A stretch of DNA of 64,000 bases from Bradyrhizobium sp. AZCC 1610 (GTDB lineage Bacteria > Pseudomonadota > Alphaproteobacteria > Rhizobiales > Xanthobacteraceae). Below the pieces are notes generated by a model. The model had not been told where the DNA came from, searched no databases, and saw only the letters and a program-made list of their open reading frames with translations. Numbering within the stretch: the stretch's first letter is position 1; the number at the start of each line of letters is the position of its first letter. The stretch lies in NCBI RefSeq assembly GCF_036924515.1, contig NZ_JAZHRR010000001.1, positions 5,675,001 through 5,739,000 on the forward strand. The letters run 5' to 3'. This document shows positions 1 through 8,525 of the stretch, in pieces. A program made the position numbers and the translations under genes.

Positions 1-687
1 GCCTATCCTCACGGTGCTTATGTCGACGGTGCAGCAGAGAAAACTGCGAGGCAGGCCCAAACACTCGCGCAGATGATCGAGATCGGTTGGGGCCGGGACG
101 CCGGGGCCTTCCGCGAGGTCTTTGCCAATCTCCTGATGCCGGACGGTGGCAAGGAGCAGCTCAAATGGATTGGCGAGTTGCAGCGGCGCAGTGCCTCGCC
201 TGAGACCGCTTGCCGGCTCTGGAATGCCTTCCACGCCTTCGACATACGCACTGAGGCGGGCAAGGTAAGCGTGCCGACACTTGTCTTTCACGTTCGCGGC
301 GATGCGATGGTGCCGTTCGAGTCGGGTCGACAAGTGGCGTCGATGATACCGAATGCTCGGTTCGTGCCGCTTGAGAGCAAGAACCACATTTTGCTTCCGC
401 ATGAGAAAGCCTGGTCTGTGTTCCGCAACGAGCTCGACGACTTCCTCAGGGCTGACGAGCCTGTCAAGACGGCGGCGACCGGCGAGTTGTCCGATCTGAC
501 GGCGCGTGAAAGGGAGATACTGGACAGAGTCGCGCGCGGGCTCAGCAACGGTGAGATTGCGAAGCTGCTGCGCATTTCCGAGAAGACCGTCCGAAATCAC
601 TTGACGACGATCTTTGCCAAGCTCGGCCTTGCAAGCCGCGCGCAGGCGATCGTCACCGCGCGCGAGGCCGGCCTCGGCCGCAACTGA
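1..687 (+). CDS. Alpha/beta-hydrolase fused to LuxR-type HTH, 5' truncated by window edge
   Basis: The frame is open from base 1 and stops at 685-687, so 228 C-terminal residues are present and the true start lies outside. The first part is the C-terminal half of an alpha/beta-hydrolase fold: it has the acid strand (VRGDAMVP) and the histidine strand (SKNHILLP), while the nucleophile serine would be upstream of the window. The last 63 residues are a LuxR/GerE helix-turn-helix (LTAREREIL, then ISEKTVRNHLTTIFAKLG). This fusion is a known architecture of one-component regulators that may bind a small ester or lactone-like ligand; ligand and target are unknown. Family call is secure, function is not. 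Confidence 0.9.
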   Translation, partial: AYPHGAYVDGAAEKTARQAQTLAQMIEIGWGRDAGAFREVFANLLMPDGGKEQLKWIGELQRRSASPETACRLWNAFHAFDIRTEAGKVSVPTLVFHVRGDAMVPFESGRQVASMIPNARFVPLESKNHILLPHEKAWSVFRNELDDFLRADEPVKTAATGELSDLTAREREILDRVARGLSNGEIAKLLRISEKTVRNHLTTIFAKLGLASRAQAIVTAREAGLGRN

Positions 688-818
688 ACGGGACAAACGT
701 CCCGAATCCGGACTTTTCACCGAAAAATAATACGCATCGATGGGACTGGCGCCTCATGCGCCGATACCTGCCTTGGGGCATCCTCGCATCATCGGCCAGC
801 AGACATGGGAGGGGCCCG

Positions 819-1370
819 ATGAGCGCAAGCACAATCGATATGGTAACGCCGCGTCAGGAACCTCTGCGCAGGCGCTATCGCGAGAGGCCGGAGCACGCGC
901 AGATCGCAGATCACGCGCGGGCTGCAAACATAGACCGTGATCCATTCCATGGTGCGGTCGTCGCTGGCGATGGTGAGGTCTTGCTGGATTTCGGCATCCA
1001 CCGGGCCATTGGCGGCGATCACGATCTGCAGAATCCGGGCGACATGCTGTGTGCAGCGCTGGCCGCCTGCCTGGACTCTACGCTTCGGATGATCGCGGTG
1101 CGCATGGGAATCGCGCTTAAGACCCTCGCGGTCGAGGTGAGGGCCTTCGCCGACGTGCGCGGCTGTCTGGTGGTGGACCGCCAGGTCCCGGTCGGTTTCC
1201 AGCGGATCGATGTCGACGTGCTCATCGAGGCCGAAGGGAACACCGATCCCGCGCAGATCAGTAGGCTAACATCAGTCGCCGAGCGCTGCTGCGTCGTTCT
1301 TCAGACCTTGCGCGGCGACATCGCGGTGGACACGAGATTCCGCGGACCGGGCAGCCATTGCATCCGCTGA
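819..1370 (+). CDS. OsmC/Ohr-like family protein
   Basis: 183 residues. The OsmC-like signature is the pair of conserved cysteine segments: [10 protein letters not shown] near the middle and [10 protein letters not shown] near the C-terminus, which in OsmC and Ohr form the redox-active thiol pair that reduces organic hydroperoxides. The ATG at 819 is preferred over the upstream in-frame ATG at 756 because it follows a GGGAGGGG ribosome-binding site. The N-terminal 45 residues are charged and unlike the core fold. It is followed 66 bp later by a tautomerase gene on the same strand. Many OsmC paralogues have unknown substrates, so the peroxidase role is inferred only. Confidence 0.8.
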   Translation: MSASTIDMVTPRQEPLRRRYRERPEHAQIADHARAANIDRDPFHGAVVAGDGEVLLDFGIHRAIGGDHDLQNPGDMLCAALAACLDSTLRMIAVRMGIALKTLAVEVRAFADVRGCLVVDRQVPVGFQRIDVDVLIEAEGNTDPAQISRLTSVAERCCVVLQTLRGDIAVDTRFRGPGSHCIR

Positions 1371-1435
1371 ATGAGCCGCGTCGAGAGGTTCGCGGCGATC
1401 GAAAAACTTGGACGCAGAAACAGGAGCAACAGACT

Positions 1436-1660
1436 ATGCCACTCGTCGATATTCACGTCATTCGAGACGTTTTCACACCGGCCCAGAAGCAACAGATGAT
1501 CGAGAAAGTGACCGAAGCGATGGTCGCCGTGGAGGGCGAGAACATGCGCGGCGTCACCTGGGTGAAGATCAACGAGGTCGCAAGCGGCGACTGGGCGATC
1601 GGCGGAGAAAGGCTGACGTCCGAAAAGGTGAAGGCAATCGCTGCCGGACGGGCAGCATAG
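1436..1660 (+). CDS. 4-oxalocrotonate tautomerase family protein
   Basis: 74 residues, the usual length for the small tautomerase superfamily. The start is set at the ATG that gives MPLVDIHV, because the catalytic base of this family is the N-terminal proline exposed after Met removal; upstream in-frame ATG codons would bury it. A GGAGCAAC stretch precedes the ATG. The family interconverts enol and keto acids, for example in meta-cleavage pathways, and works as a hexamer or trimer. No pathway genes adjoin it, so the substrate is unknown. Confidence 0.88.
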   Translation: MPLVDIHVIRDVFTPAQKQQMIEKVTEAMVAVEGENMRGVTWVKINEVASGDWAIGGERLTSEKVKAIAAGRAA

Positions 1661-1672
1661 CGGCGGGCCACA

Positions 1673-1866
1673 GTGTCCTCGGCGGAGGCAGCCGCTGAAC
1701 CAGCAATGGAACCCTCCGGGCCCCATCGCGCAGGACGGTTGGTCTTGCGCGCGTGCGTGACGTCTGGCACGTGCTATCTTGACGTCGGTTGCGGCGCCGG
1801 CATGGCGGCGCAGATGGCCGCGGCCCGCGGCGCCAAGGTATCGGGCATCGATGCCGCCGAAGCATC
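1673..1866 (+). pseudogene. Fragment of a SAM-dependent methyltransferase
   Basis: A short reading frame contains a clear class I methyltransferase motif I (YLDVGCGAGMAAQMAA) followed by the acidic end of strand 2 (VSGIDAAEA). Homologues normally continue for over 200 residues; here similarity stops at about 1866 and the frame drifts into unrelated sequence. It is read as the remaining 5' part of a deleted gene. Confidence 0.7.
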
Positions 1867-1941
1867 CGGCGGGATCAACGTAGACGACGGCGTCGAACCT
1901 AACCGCTATAGATCAGGCCGGCGGGGATCGCACATTCCGGC

Positions 1942-2304
1942 TCATGCACGTCCGACGGCCTGCATGACGCGCAAGTCCGCAGGCGGGACAGCCTGTGTTG
2001 TCGCTGCCAGCGCGGCCTGCAGAGCCTCGACATCAGCACGCAGATTCGGCTTCCAGCCGCAGGGACAACCGCCATCGGAGCGATGCTGATCGGCGACTTC
2101 CCTGTAGACCGTTCCGAGAGCCGACGCGGCGAGAGTCATCACCGTCATGGGCGGAAGCTGGGTGGTACGAAGGACATCGCAGAAAGCCGTCATGATGGAC
2201 CGATGCATCTCTGCGCCGGCAGATTCGCTGTCAGTATCTGGCTGCATGATTACTCGCGCCCTCTTCCTTGTTCGCGCCATGACGGGCAACCGCCTGGGCA
2301 GCAA
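1942..2304 (-). CDS. Small hypothetical protein
   Basis: Up to 120 residues; not recognised. The central part (CDVLRTTQLPPMTVMTLAASALGTVYREVAD) looks like a genuine helical domain and is followed by a CPCGW cysteine pair. The N-terminal 20 residues are arginine-rich and may not be translated: ATG codons at 2280 and 2247 are alternative starts, the latter following GAGGGCGCGAG. It lies between a methyltransferase remnant and a MocR remnant in a region that seems to be decaying, so it could itself be a recently orphaned gene. Confidence 0.55.
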   Translation of the reverse strand: MLPRRLPVMARTRKRARVIMQPDTDSESAGAEMHRSIMTAFCDVLRTTQLPPMTVMTLAASALGTVYREVADQHRSDGGCPCGWKPNLRADVEALQAALAATTQAVPPADLRVMQAVGRA

Positions 2305-2539
2305 TGCGCTCAGAGAAGTGAACCTCTGCGCGATCCGCCCATCAACGCCAAGGACCGATACGCCCTGATGTGATCGCCATCAAGCTATCGCCAGCGTTTG
2401 AAAATTTGAATGGCTCGAAACTGGGAAAGAGCGACGAGCACGTCGCCGTTACAGGTCGATCGCTTAAATAGCTTCTAATTTCGATCCTGGTATGCTGGAC
2501 AGACGACGCTTCCGCCGGCGGCGCCCTAGCCGCAAGATC

Positions 2540-2749
2540 ATGCGCCGGCGCCAGCGGCGAACGCGCAATGTCGATCGAGGGCCTGATCGTGCCGTCGCTG
2601 CCGGCCGGGGCCAGGGCCGTCTACGTGACGCCCTCACATATCCCCTCGGCGTGGCCATGAGCCTGTCGCGTCGACGTGCGCGGCTTGCCTGGACCGAGCG
2701 CAACAATGCGGTTGTCGTTGAGGACGACTATGACAGCGAGTTTCGCTGA
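2540..2749 (+). pseudogene. Fragment of a MocR/GntR-type PLP-dependent regulator, frameshifted
   Basis: In one frame 2568-2633 reads MSIEGLIVPSLPAGARAVYV then TPSH, and in the next frame 2638-2749 reads YPLGVAMSLSRRRARLAW and VVVEDDYDSEFR. Together these are the consecutive middle segments of the aminotransferase-like domain of MocR regulators, where the Asp of the DDYDSEF motif pairs with the PLP ring nitrogen. A small deletion separates the frames, and both the DNA-binding N-terminus and the lysine-bearing C-terminus are missing. Confidence 0.75.
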
Positions 2750-2773
2750 CGGCAGGAAGCCGCGCTCCCACTA

Positions 2774-2891
2774 CAAAATATGGAAAACAACCCCATGCAA
2801 AGTAGCAATAATCGCCGGCATGATGCCTTGAGCGATTCCGCGAGCGCTTGACACGTCGGGCAAATCAGCGGCACTACTCCATCATCGCGCA
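2774..2891. repeat. Dispersed intergenic repeat, copy 1
   Basis: Two conserved blocks, one beginning CAAAATAT and containing AACCCCATGCAAAGTAGCA, the other TTGACACGTCGGGCAAATCA, separated by about 40 variable bases. The same pair of blocks recurs at 16702-16805. Sequences of this type are common between genes in Bradyrhizobium (recalled, not searched). They are not coding. Confidence 0.75.
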
Positions 2892-2938
2892 GACTACCTA
2901 TGGGCCTGCTGTAACGCCGCCCTTCGTCGCGAGTGCAC

Positions 2939-3088
2939 ATGGGCAACCCGGCGCAATCGTTTCAGCAATGGATCGACATCATCAAGCAAACGGTACTCCA
3001 AGAATTTGTCCCGGCCATGGATATTGCTGGCATGTCGGTTTCGGTAGCTGAGTTTAATGCCGCGAAAGCCGAGCAATACGCCGTTTAA
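2939..3088 (+). CDS. Small hypothetical ORF, 49 residues
   Basis: Reads MGNPAQSFQQWIDIIKQTVL and continues as an amphipathic helical peptide ending KAEQYAV. Codon use has less GC than neighbours. It overlaps the next frame (3057-3320) by 32 bases. Either these are two translationally coupled small genes or one phasin-like helical gene split by a frameshift near 3060-3086. Not recognised. Confidence 0.4.
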   Translation: MGNPAQSFQQWIDIIKQTVLQEFVPAMDIAGMSVSVAEFNAAKAEQYAV

Positions 3089-3320
3089 TCTAATCAATAT
3101 TTCCGACTTCAATTCTCTAATCGCCCAATCGCAAAAGCACAGCACTCCTGTATTTGCTCTGAGTGATGTGCAGATCGAGCAAGCTGGCGTTATCCTTCAA
3201 ACAATGAAGGAAAGTAGAGACTCGTTCCGAAAATCCTTCGAGGCGTTAGCCAATTCAGTTGAAATAATCGCTGGTGTAACCCCGAAACCTACGCCGAAAT
3301 CCACCGTCACCGCAGTGTGA
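3057..3320 (+). CDS. Small hypothetical helical protein
   Basis: 87 residues: a polar N-terminus, then a helical stretch (VFALSDVQIEQAGVILQTM, then SRDSFRKSFEALANSVE) and a threonine/proline-rich tail. The heptad-like pattern recalls phasin-type or other small helical bundle proteins, but no family is recognised. Composition is AT-richer than flanking genes, which suggests recent acquisition. The start at 3057 lies inside the preceding small ORF, so it may continue that frame after a shift. Confidence 0.45.
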   Translation: MPRKPSNTPFNLINISDFNSLIAQSQKHSTPVFALSDVQIEQAGVILQTMKESRDSFRKSFEALANSVEIIAGVTPKPTPKSTVTAV

Positions 3321-3403
3321 ATTTCAGCGCGCGTGATCGACCAGTCACCCCGGCTCCCTCGAATTTCTCGCGGCGAGATTTCGCGAGCTGCTCCGAACGC
3401 CAG

Positions 3404-4609
3404 CTATCTTGGATTCGCCGCGGACGCATTGGGTTCATTCGGCTGCTGACCCAAGGTCACGCTCAATGAACTCTCTTTTCCTTGCCGAAGCACCGTGAGC
3501 TGGATCGAAGAGCCCGGCGCCATCGCACCGACTTTCCTGGTCAACTCGTTGGCGTTCTTGACCGGCTCACCACCCACGGAGGTGATCACGTCTCCGCTTC
3601 TCAATCCGGCTTTCGCAGCGGGACCATTGTCTTGAACCGCTGCCACGATCGCACCGCGGAGATTGCTCAATCCGAGGCCGTCGGCAAGTTCAGGAGTGAC
3701 CGATTGAACTTTAGTCCCGAGCCATCCGCGCGTGACCGCGCCCTTTTCTTTCAGCTGCGGTATCACTGCCTTGACCGTATCGGCCGGGACCGCAAAAGCA
3801 ACGCCCACCGAGCCTTGGGAGGGTGAAAAGATCATGCTGTTGACACCGATGACATCGCCTCGGGTATTGAAGCTCGGGCCGCCGGCATCGCCGCTGTTGA
3901 TTGCCGCATCGATTTGGATGAAATCCTTCGCTGAACCAACCTCGATGTCGCGATCGCGCGCTGAAATAATGCCGGCCGTCACGGTACCTCCGACCGCAAG
4001 CGGATTCCCGGCGGTAAGCACCCAATCGCCCACGCGCGGCGGCTGGTCGGAGAGCTTCACGTAGCTGAAGTCCGTGCGTCCGTCGACTTTGATCAAGGCG
4101 ATATCACTCCACGAGTCCCTACCTACGACTCTTGCCGAATAGACCTTGTCGTCGCTGGTTCGGATCTCGACCGTGTCGTTGTCTTCCACGACGTGACTGC
4201 TGGTCACGGCATAACCGTCCGGAGAGATGAAGAAGCCTGATCCAGCATTGATGAGTTCGAGTGTCGGTGCCCTCCCTCGATCGGGCGCATCCGGATCTGC
4301 CCCTGGAATCTCCCCTTTCGGAGCGCGCTGTTCAGGCGCACCAAATTTGCGCATCGCAGTCGCTTTGGAACGCACCCCAATCACGGTCGGTTGAACTTTC
4401 TCGGCGAGATCGGCGAAATCGCCGGGCCCACCATCCTCAGTATCAGCAACCCGATCGATCAATGTCGCCGGCCTGCCCACGAAGGAAGTCTGGCCCGGAG
4501 AATTTACCGTTGCCTGCGCGATACTCGCTATCACCGGAATCGCGAAAGCGATCGTCCCGCCCATCATCGACGCCCGGCGCCAGATGAAAACCAAACCTCC
4601 ACGAGCCAT
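3404..4609 (-). CDS. DegP/HtrA-like protein with PDZ domain; catalytic serine replaced by alanine
   Basis: 401 residues from the ATG at 4609, which has GGAGG eight bases upstream; an in-frame ATG at 4621 lacks this. A hydrophobic N-terminal segment should export the protein. The trypsin-like domain keeps the histidine (VTSSHVVED) and aspartate (SWSDIALI) of the HtrA triad, but the motif normally read GNSGGP is GDAGGP (bases 3879-3893), so Ser is Ala. One PDZ domain follows (GWLGTKVQSV, then GLRSGDVITSVGGEPV). By family knowledge it would be a periplasmic quality-control protein; from the sequence it should bind rather than cleave peptides. It is alone on its strand. Confidence 0.9.
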   Translation of the reverse strand: MARGGLVFIWRRASMMGGTIAFAIPVIASIAQATVNSPGQTSFVGRPATLIDRVADTEDGGPGDFADLAEKVQPTVIGVRSKATAMRKFGAPEQRAPKGEIPGADPDAPDRGRAPTLELINAGSGFFISPDGYAVTSSHVVEDNDTVEIRTSDDKVYSARVVGRDSWSDIALIKVDGRTDFSYVKLSDQPPRVGDWVLTAGNPLAVGGTVTAGIISARDRDIEVGSAKDFIQIDAAINSGDAGGPSFNTRGDVIGVNSMIFSPSQGSVGVAFAVPADTVKAVIPQLKEKGAVTRGWLGTKVQSVTPELADGLGLSNLRGAIVAAVQDNGPAAKAGLRSGDVITSVGGEPVKNANELTRKVGAMAPGSSIQLTVLRQGKESSLSVTLGQQPNEPNASAANPR

Positions 4610-5020
4610 GTGCGCCTCCATAGCCTGTCATCGCCTCACCGCGGTTTGACGTCAGACGCCGGTACGTTCGGCTCGCCGTCAGTTCTGCGAGAGCGGTCAG
4701 ACGCTCGCGGCAACGGGGGGTTCAACAATCTGCCGCGCCAGCAGTTCCATTCCAAGGCGGATAAGGAAGGTCATCCAAATGCCACAAAGCGACGCCGACT
4801 GATCGCCTCGTCACCGAAGATCCCGCACAGAGCCCAACGTGATCTTTCCGTACGGTCGCAGTTCCACCACGCAGCACACGCTCGCCTCACTTCCATCCGT
4901 TCGCCGGAGCGTCCGCTGAACTTGCGGCGAGCCTTCGCAACTTTCTTTGAACCGTCGGCCCTTGTGTTGGGATGGATCTGCCACGACATTCGAATTGAAC
5001 GATTTCGGTGAAGGCAGGCT
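4610..5020. other. Intergenic region, no gene recognised
   Basis: About 410 bases between the divergent degP-like gene and the small gene at 5021. Open frames here overlap neighbours or have no recognisable content. Promoters for both flanking genes should lie here. Confidence 0.5.
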
Positions 5021-5305
5021 GTGATCAAGGTCGAGCGAGCCGGCGAAGGCGATCCACTCGAATTCGAGGTCATCGTCCGTGTGGGAAACGGCGAGACGCG
5101 CCATCACGTCACGATGGCAAGAGATACTTGCGAACGGCTGACGATGGGCACACACACGCCCGAGAATTGCGTCGAGGCGGCGTTCCAGTTCCTGCTTGAT
5201 CGCGAACCCCAGGGATCGATCCTGCAGCGTTTCGACGTCACCGTGATCTCCCGTTACTTTCCCGAGTTCGAGCCCGAGCTGCCACGCTACCTCTCTCAAT
5301 CCTGA
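5021..5305 (+). CDS. Small conserved-type hypothetical protein
   Basis: 94 residues from a GTG codon. The sequence alternates strand-like segments (LEFEVIVRV, then HHVTMARDT) with a short helix (CVEAAFQFLLDREP) and ends in FPEFEPELPRYLS, which gives the impression of a small soluble alpha/beta domain. No family name is assigned. The longer frame on the opposite strand (4811-5299) is basic and low-complexity and is treated as its shadow. Confidence 0.6.
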   Translation: MIKVERAGEGDPLEFEVIVRVGNGETRHHVTMARDTCERLTMGTHTPENCVEAAFQFLLDREPQGSILQRFDVTVISRYFPEFEPELPRYLSQS

Positions 5306-5387
5306 TTAGGCCGCCATATTCGGCAAGGGAGAGCAATTGGCCGCTGCCGCTGCCATCGGAGGCAGCGCTGGACTGAAAGTTCGGGGC

Positions 5388-8174
5388 CTAGTGGCCGGTG
5401 GAGCGTCGGTCCATTTCCTCCAGGAGCTCGCGCATTGCGTCGAACTGCGTGCCGAAGCCTTTCCAATCTCCGGACTTCAATCGCTCCACGGCTTGATTGT
5501 AGCGATCAAGCGCCTCCCGTGCCTGATTTGCCGCCGGGCCTGTGACGGGCTTCTCCTGTGTCGTGCCTGAAGCCGCCGGCGCGGCTCCGGGCTCTATGAA
5601 CAGCGCTGACAAGGCCTCGGCTAGCGTCTCCTTCATCACCACATGTTCACCGTAGGCTGCGATCACGCGTTTCAGCTCCGGCAGGTGTCCGTGCTCCGCT
5701 CGCAGATAGAGCGGCGTTACATAAAGGATCGAGTTCTCGATCGGGATCACAAGCAAGTTCGCACCGCGGATCACCCGCGAGCCCATCTGGTTCCACAGCG
5801 TGATTTGTTGCGATATCTCGGTACTCTGATTGATCCGTGCTTCGATCTGGAATGGTCCATAGACGAGCTTCTCCTTGGGAAACTCGTAGACGATCAGCTT
5901 GCCGTAGTCGGGCGCGTCACAGCGCGCGGCGAGCCACGCGATCATGTTGTCGCGGCGGCTGGGCACCATCGGGAGCATCAGGAAGAACTCGGCCTGCGGC
6001 TCGCCGGGCAGTCGCATGATGATGTAGTAAGGCGCCATCATTGCGGTGCCGCCGCCGCCCGGCTGGCGCGGAAACTGCCAGAGATCCTCGCGGTTATAGA
6101 AAACGTCGGCCGCCTCCATGTGGTAGGTCTGATACAGCCGTGCCTGAATCAGGAACAGGTCCTCCGGATAGCGAATGTGCTTCTGCAGGTCCGCCGGCAT
6201 GGCCGCGAACGGCTTGAACAAGCCCGGAAAGATGCGCTGGAAGGTTGCGGCGACCGGGTCGCCGGTGTCCATCAGATAAAAGTCGACGGTTCCGTTATAG
6301 GCGTCGACGATAACCTTCACTGAATTGCGAATGTAGTTGAGATCCAACCCTTGCGCCGGCTGTGCATAGGGGAAATAGGAACTCACCGTATAGGCATCCT
6401 GCATCCAGAACATCCGCCCATCGCTGATGACCAGATAGGGATCGTGATCGAGCCTGAGGAACGGAGCGATCGTCCGTACCCTTTCCTGGATATTGCGGCG
6501 GATCATGATCCGGCTGTCGGCGGTGATGTAGCTTGAGAGCACCAGGTTCGGGTCGTTGAAGTAATAAGCAAACAGGCCTCTCCACACCATCGCTCCGATC
6601 GGGACGCCGCCCGTGCCGTCATAGGCCGCGTAGACATTGTCCTTTCCCTTCGGATAGTCGAACTCAGGTGTGCTCCCTTTGACGATGACGTAGCTGTCGT
6701 GCTCTTCGCCGTAGTAGATGCGCGGTTCGCGGATCTGGGGGCCTCCGTCCGCAACAGGAGGTATGTCGCGCAGATAAAAGAATGGCAGCCCTTCGGCGCT
6801 CTTGCGAGTGACCGGGCTCATCACCGCGCCGGTGCCGTGAGTAAACAGCACGTGGCGGTTGACCCAGGTCTGGGCATTCGGCGGCAGCAACGAGGGCCGC
6901 AGTTCGCGGGCCGAGATCATTACGCTTTGGTAGGAGCCATCGAGCCAGTAGCGATCGACGTCAAGATGATGGAATTTGTAGTAGGTGCGGATCTCCTGCA
7001 GCTGCGCGTAGGTGTCCGACAAGGGCAGCCAATCCCACAGCCTGATATTATCGATTGTCGCCTTGTTGGCGTCGAGCGTCTTGAAGGTAAGCTTCTGTTC
7101 GGCAGCAAACGGCTTGGCTGCGATCTGATCGAGATTGTATGCCTGCCGGGTGAGCGCGATGTTGCGTTCGATGTAGGGCTTCTCCAGCTCCAGCTCGCTT
7201 GGCTTGACGAAGAACTGCCGGAACAGCACGGGAGCCACGCCGGACAGCACCAAAGAGCCGATCACGACAAGCATGACCGCGGCGGCAGGAAGCCGGTAGG
7301 TCCTCACCCGGAGGTTTGCCAACGCAGCAAACGCCGCAATGATCGACAGCCCGATCATCAGCCACAGGCCCGGTAGCCCGACATGCACATCGGTGTAACT
7401 GGCGCCGACGACGACGCCGTTGTCGCCATAGAGCAGCAGATAACGATCGAGAACGTACGACCAGGCCTTCACGACGAAGAGGAGAGCGAGCAGCGCCGAA
7501 CCGTGCGCGATTGCTGTCGGCGAAATCGATCGACGATGAATGTCGTATTCGATGTCGCCATGCACCCAGTAGATCGCTGCGGCGAACAGCGCGCTCAGAA
7601 CGAGTGTGAGCAGCATCCAGTTCTTTACGAGGATATAGGCCGGCAGCACGAAGAGATAGAAACTGATGTCCTTGTTGAAGAGCGGATCGTCGGCGCCGTA
7701 GGGAACGTGATAGAAAAACTGCAGGATGGCGCCCCAATTGCCGACTTCTGCCGCGGCAACCAGCAGTGCGAGTAAACCTGCACCGCCCGCGACAACCCGG
7801 GACCATCGCAGCCGATCGCGCACGCCCGCCAACAGGTCGGGCGGTGGCACATTGCCCGTAAGATTCCACACGAACGCCGCGACAGATTGCGGCGGCTGCC
7901 GTCGGGCAAAACGCACGGCGAGCCATCCGTTCAACCACAGGACGATCGCAGTCCCGGTCCAGACTGCAAAAAGAACGACGGCTTTGGCGCCGATTGTCGT
8001 CCAAAAAACCTGCGGATAACCGATCGCGGAAAACCACAGCCAATCAACTAGGAAGTCGCTCGTGAGCCAGAGCAGGATCAGGCAAATTCCGGCGAAGACG
8101 GCCGCAATGATGGACCCGACCACGGCGCTTTGCCTTGGTGCCTTCCGTTCGGGTCCGGTAATCCCGATCGTCAT
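5388..8174 (-). CDS. UPF0182 family integral membrane protein
   Basis: 928 residues from the ATG at 8174, chosen because the 60 residues upstream in the open frame are arginine-rich and non-homologous. The first third contains about seven hydrophobic helices (VGSIIAAVFAGICLILLW and onward), and the rest is a large extracytoplasmic domain (for example SDTYAQLQEIRTYYKFHHLD and TGSPEF-like repeats). This matches the size and layout of UPF0182 (DUF of unknown function) found in many bacteria. Molecular role is not known. It stands alone downstream of the TRAP operon on the same strand. Confidence 0.93.
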   Translation of the reverse strand: MTIGITGPERKAPRQSAVVGSIIAAVFAGICLILLWLTSDFLVDWLWFSAIGYPQVFWTTIGAKAVVLFAVWTGTAIVLWLNGWLAVRFARRQPPQSVAAFVWNLTGNVPPPDLLAGVRDRLRWSRVVAGGAGLLALLVAAAEVGNWGAILQFFYHVPYGADDPLFNKDISFYLFVLPAYILVKNWMLLTLVLSALFAAAIYWVHGDIEYDIHRRSISPTAIAHGSALLALLFVVKAWSYVLDRYLLLYGDNGVVVGASYTDVHVGLPGLWLMIGLSIIAAFAALANLRVRTYRLPAAAVMLVVIGSLVLSGVAPVLFRQFFVKPSELELEKPYIERNIALTRQAYNLDQIAAKPFAAEQKLTFKTLDANKATIDNIRLWDWLPLSDTYAQLQEIRTYYKFHHLDVDRYWLDGSYQSVMISARELRPSLLPPNAQTWVNRHVLFTHGTGAVMSPVTRKSAEGLPFFYLRDIPPVADGGPQIREPRIYYGEEHDSYVIVKGSTPEFDYPKGKDNVYAAYDGTGGVPIGAMVWRGLFAYYFNDPNLVLSSYITADSRIMIRRNIQERVRTIAPFLRLDHDPYLVISDGRMFWMQDAYTVSSYFPYAQPAQGLDLNYIRNSVKVIVDAYNGTVDFYLMDTGDPVAATFQRIFPGLFKPFAAMPADLQKHIRYPEDLFLIQARLYQTYHMEAADVFYNREDLWQFPRQPGGGGTAMMAPYYIIMRLPGEPQAEFFLMLPMVPSRRDNMIAWLAARCDAPDYGKLIVYEFPKEKLVYGPFQIEARINQSTEISQQITLWNQMGSRVIRGANLLVIPIENSILYVTPLYLRAEHGHLPELKRVIAAYGEHVVMKETLAEALSALFIEPGAAPAASGTTQEKPVTGPAANQAREALDRYNQAVERLKSGDWKGFGTQFDAMRELLEEMDRRSTGH

Positions 8175-8525
8175 GACCCGAGAATAGCGGAAATGAGGGA
8201 CGCCTGCCGCTTGATTCGTGGTCGGGATTGCGCGGCAAAAGGGGGGACGCGGATGCGCGAAGCTGCGTCGCCGGCCCCCCGGAACAGCGCACTGCAGCAA
8301 ATTGAGAAGGCGAAAAGCAGAGAACGCGCAAAGCGGCAAACTCGGCAGGTGCAACGGCTGGCTATCAGTCAGTTATCGAGCAACCAGATGCTCCGGAAAA
8401 CCGGAGCAGCAGCATCGTATGATGTCGCGGAACCTGGGTGCATTTGGCATGGGTGTCCGGGCGACTTGGCGCTCCCTAGGCAAACAATCTGCGCCAAGGG
8501 CTGACTCCATCGGGCCGACGCCAGG
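8175..8525. other. Intergenic region with a short hairpin
   Basis: About 350 bases between dctM and the UPF0182 gene. No convincing gene. A perfect hairpin TGCTCCGG-AAAA-CCGGAGCA spans 8389-8408 without a following T-run, so it may be a weak terminator or mRNA-stabilising structure for the dctPQM transcript. Confidence 0.5.

Noticed and set aside
2728..2946. Minus-strand ORF with LICPTCQ, apparent zinc ribbon
   Set aside because: The cysteine pair comes from the dispersed repeat, which also gives LICPTCQ at 16.77 kb in an antisense frame.
4811..5299. 162-residue minus-strand ORF opposite the 5021 gene
   Set aside because: The plus-strand product looks like a folded small protein, whereas this one is basic and irregular; not certain.
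7048..8043. 331-residue minus-strand ORF
   Set aside because: Alternative frame of the UPF0182 gene, arginine-rich and lacking membrane helices.
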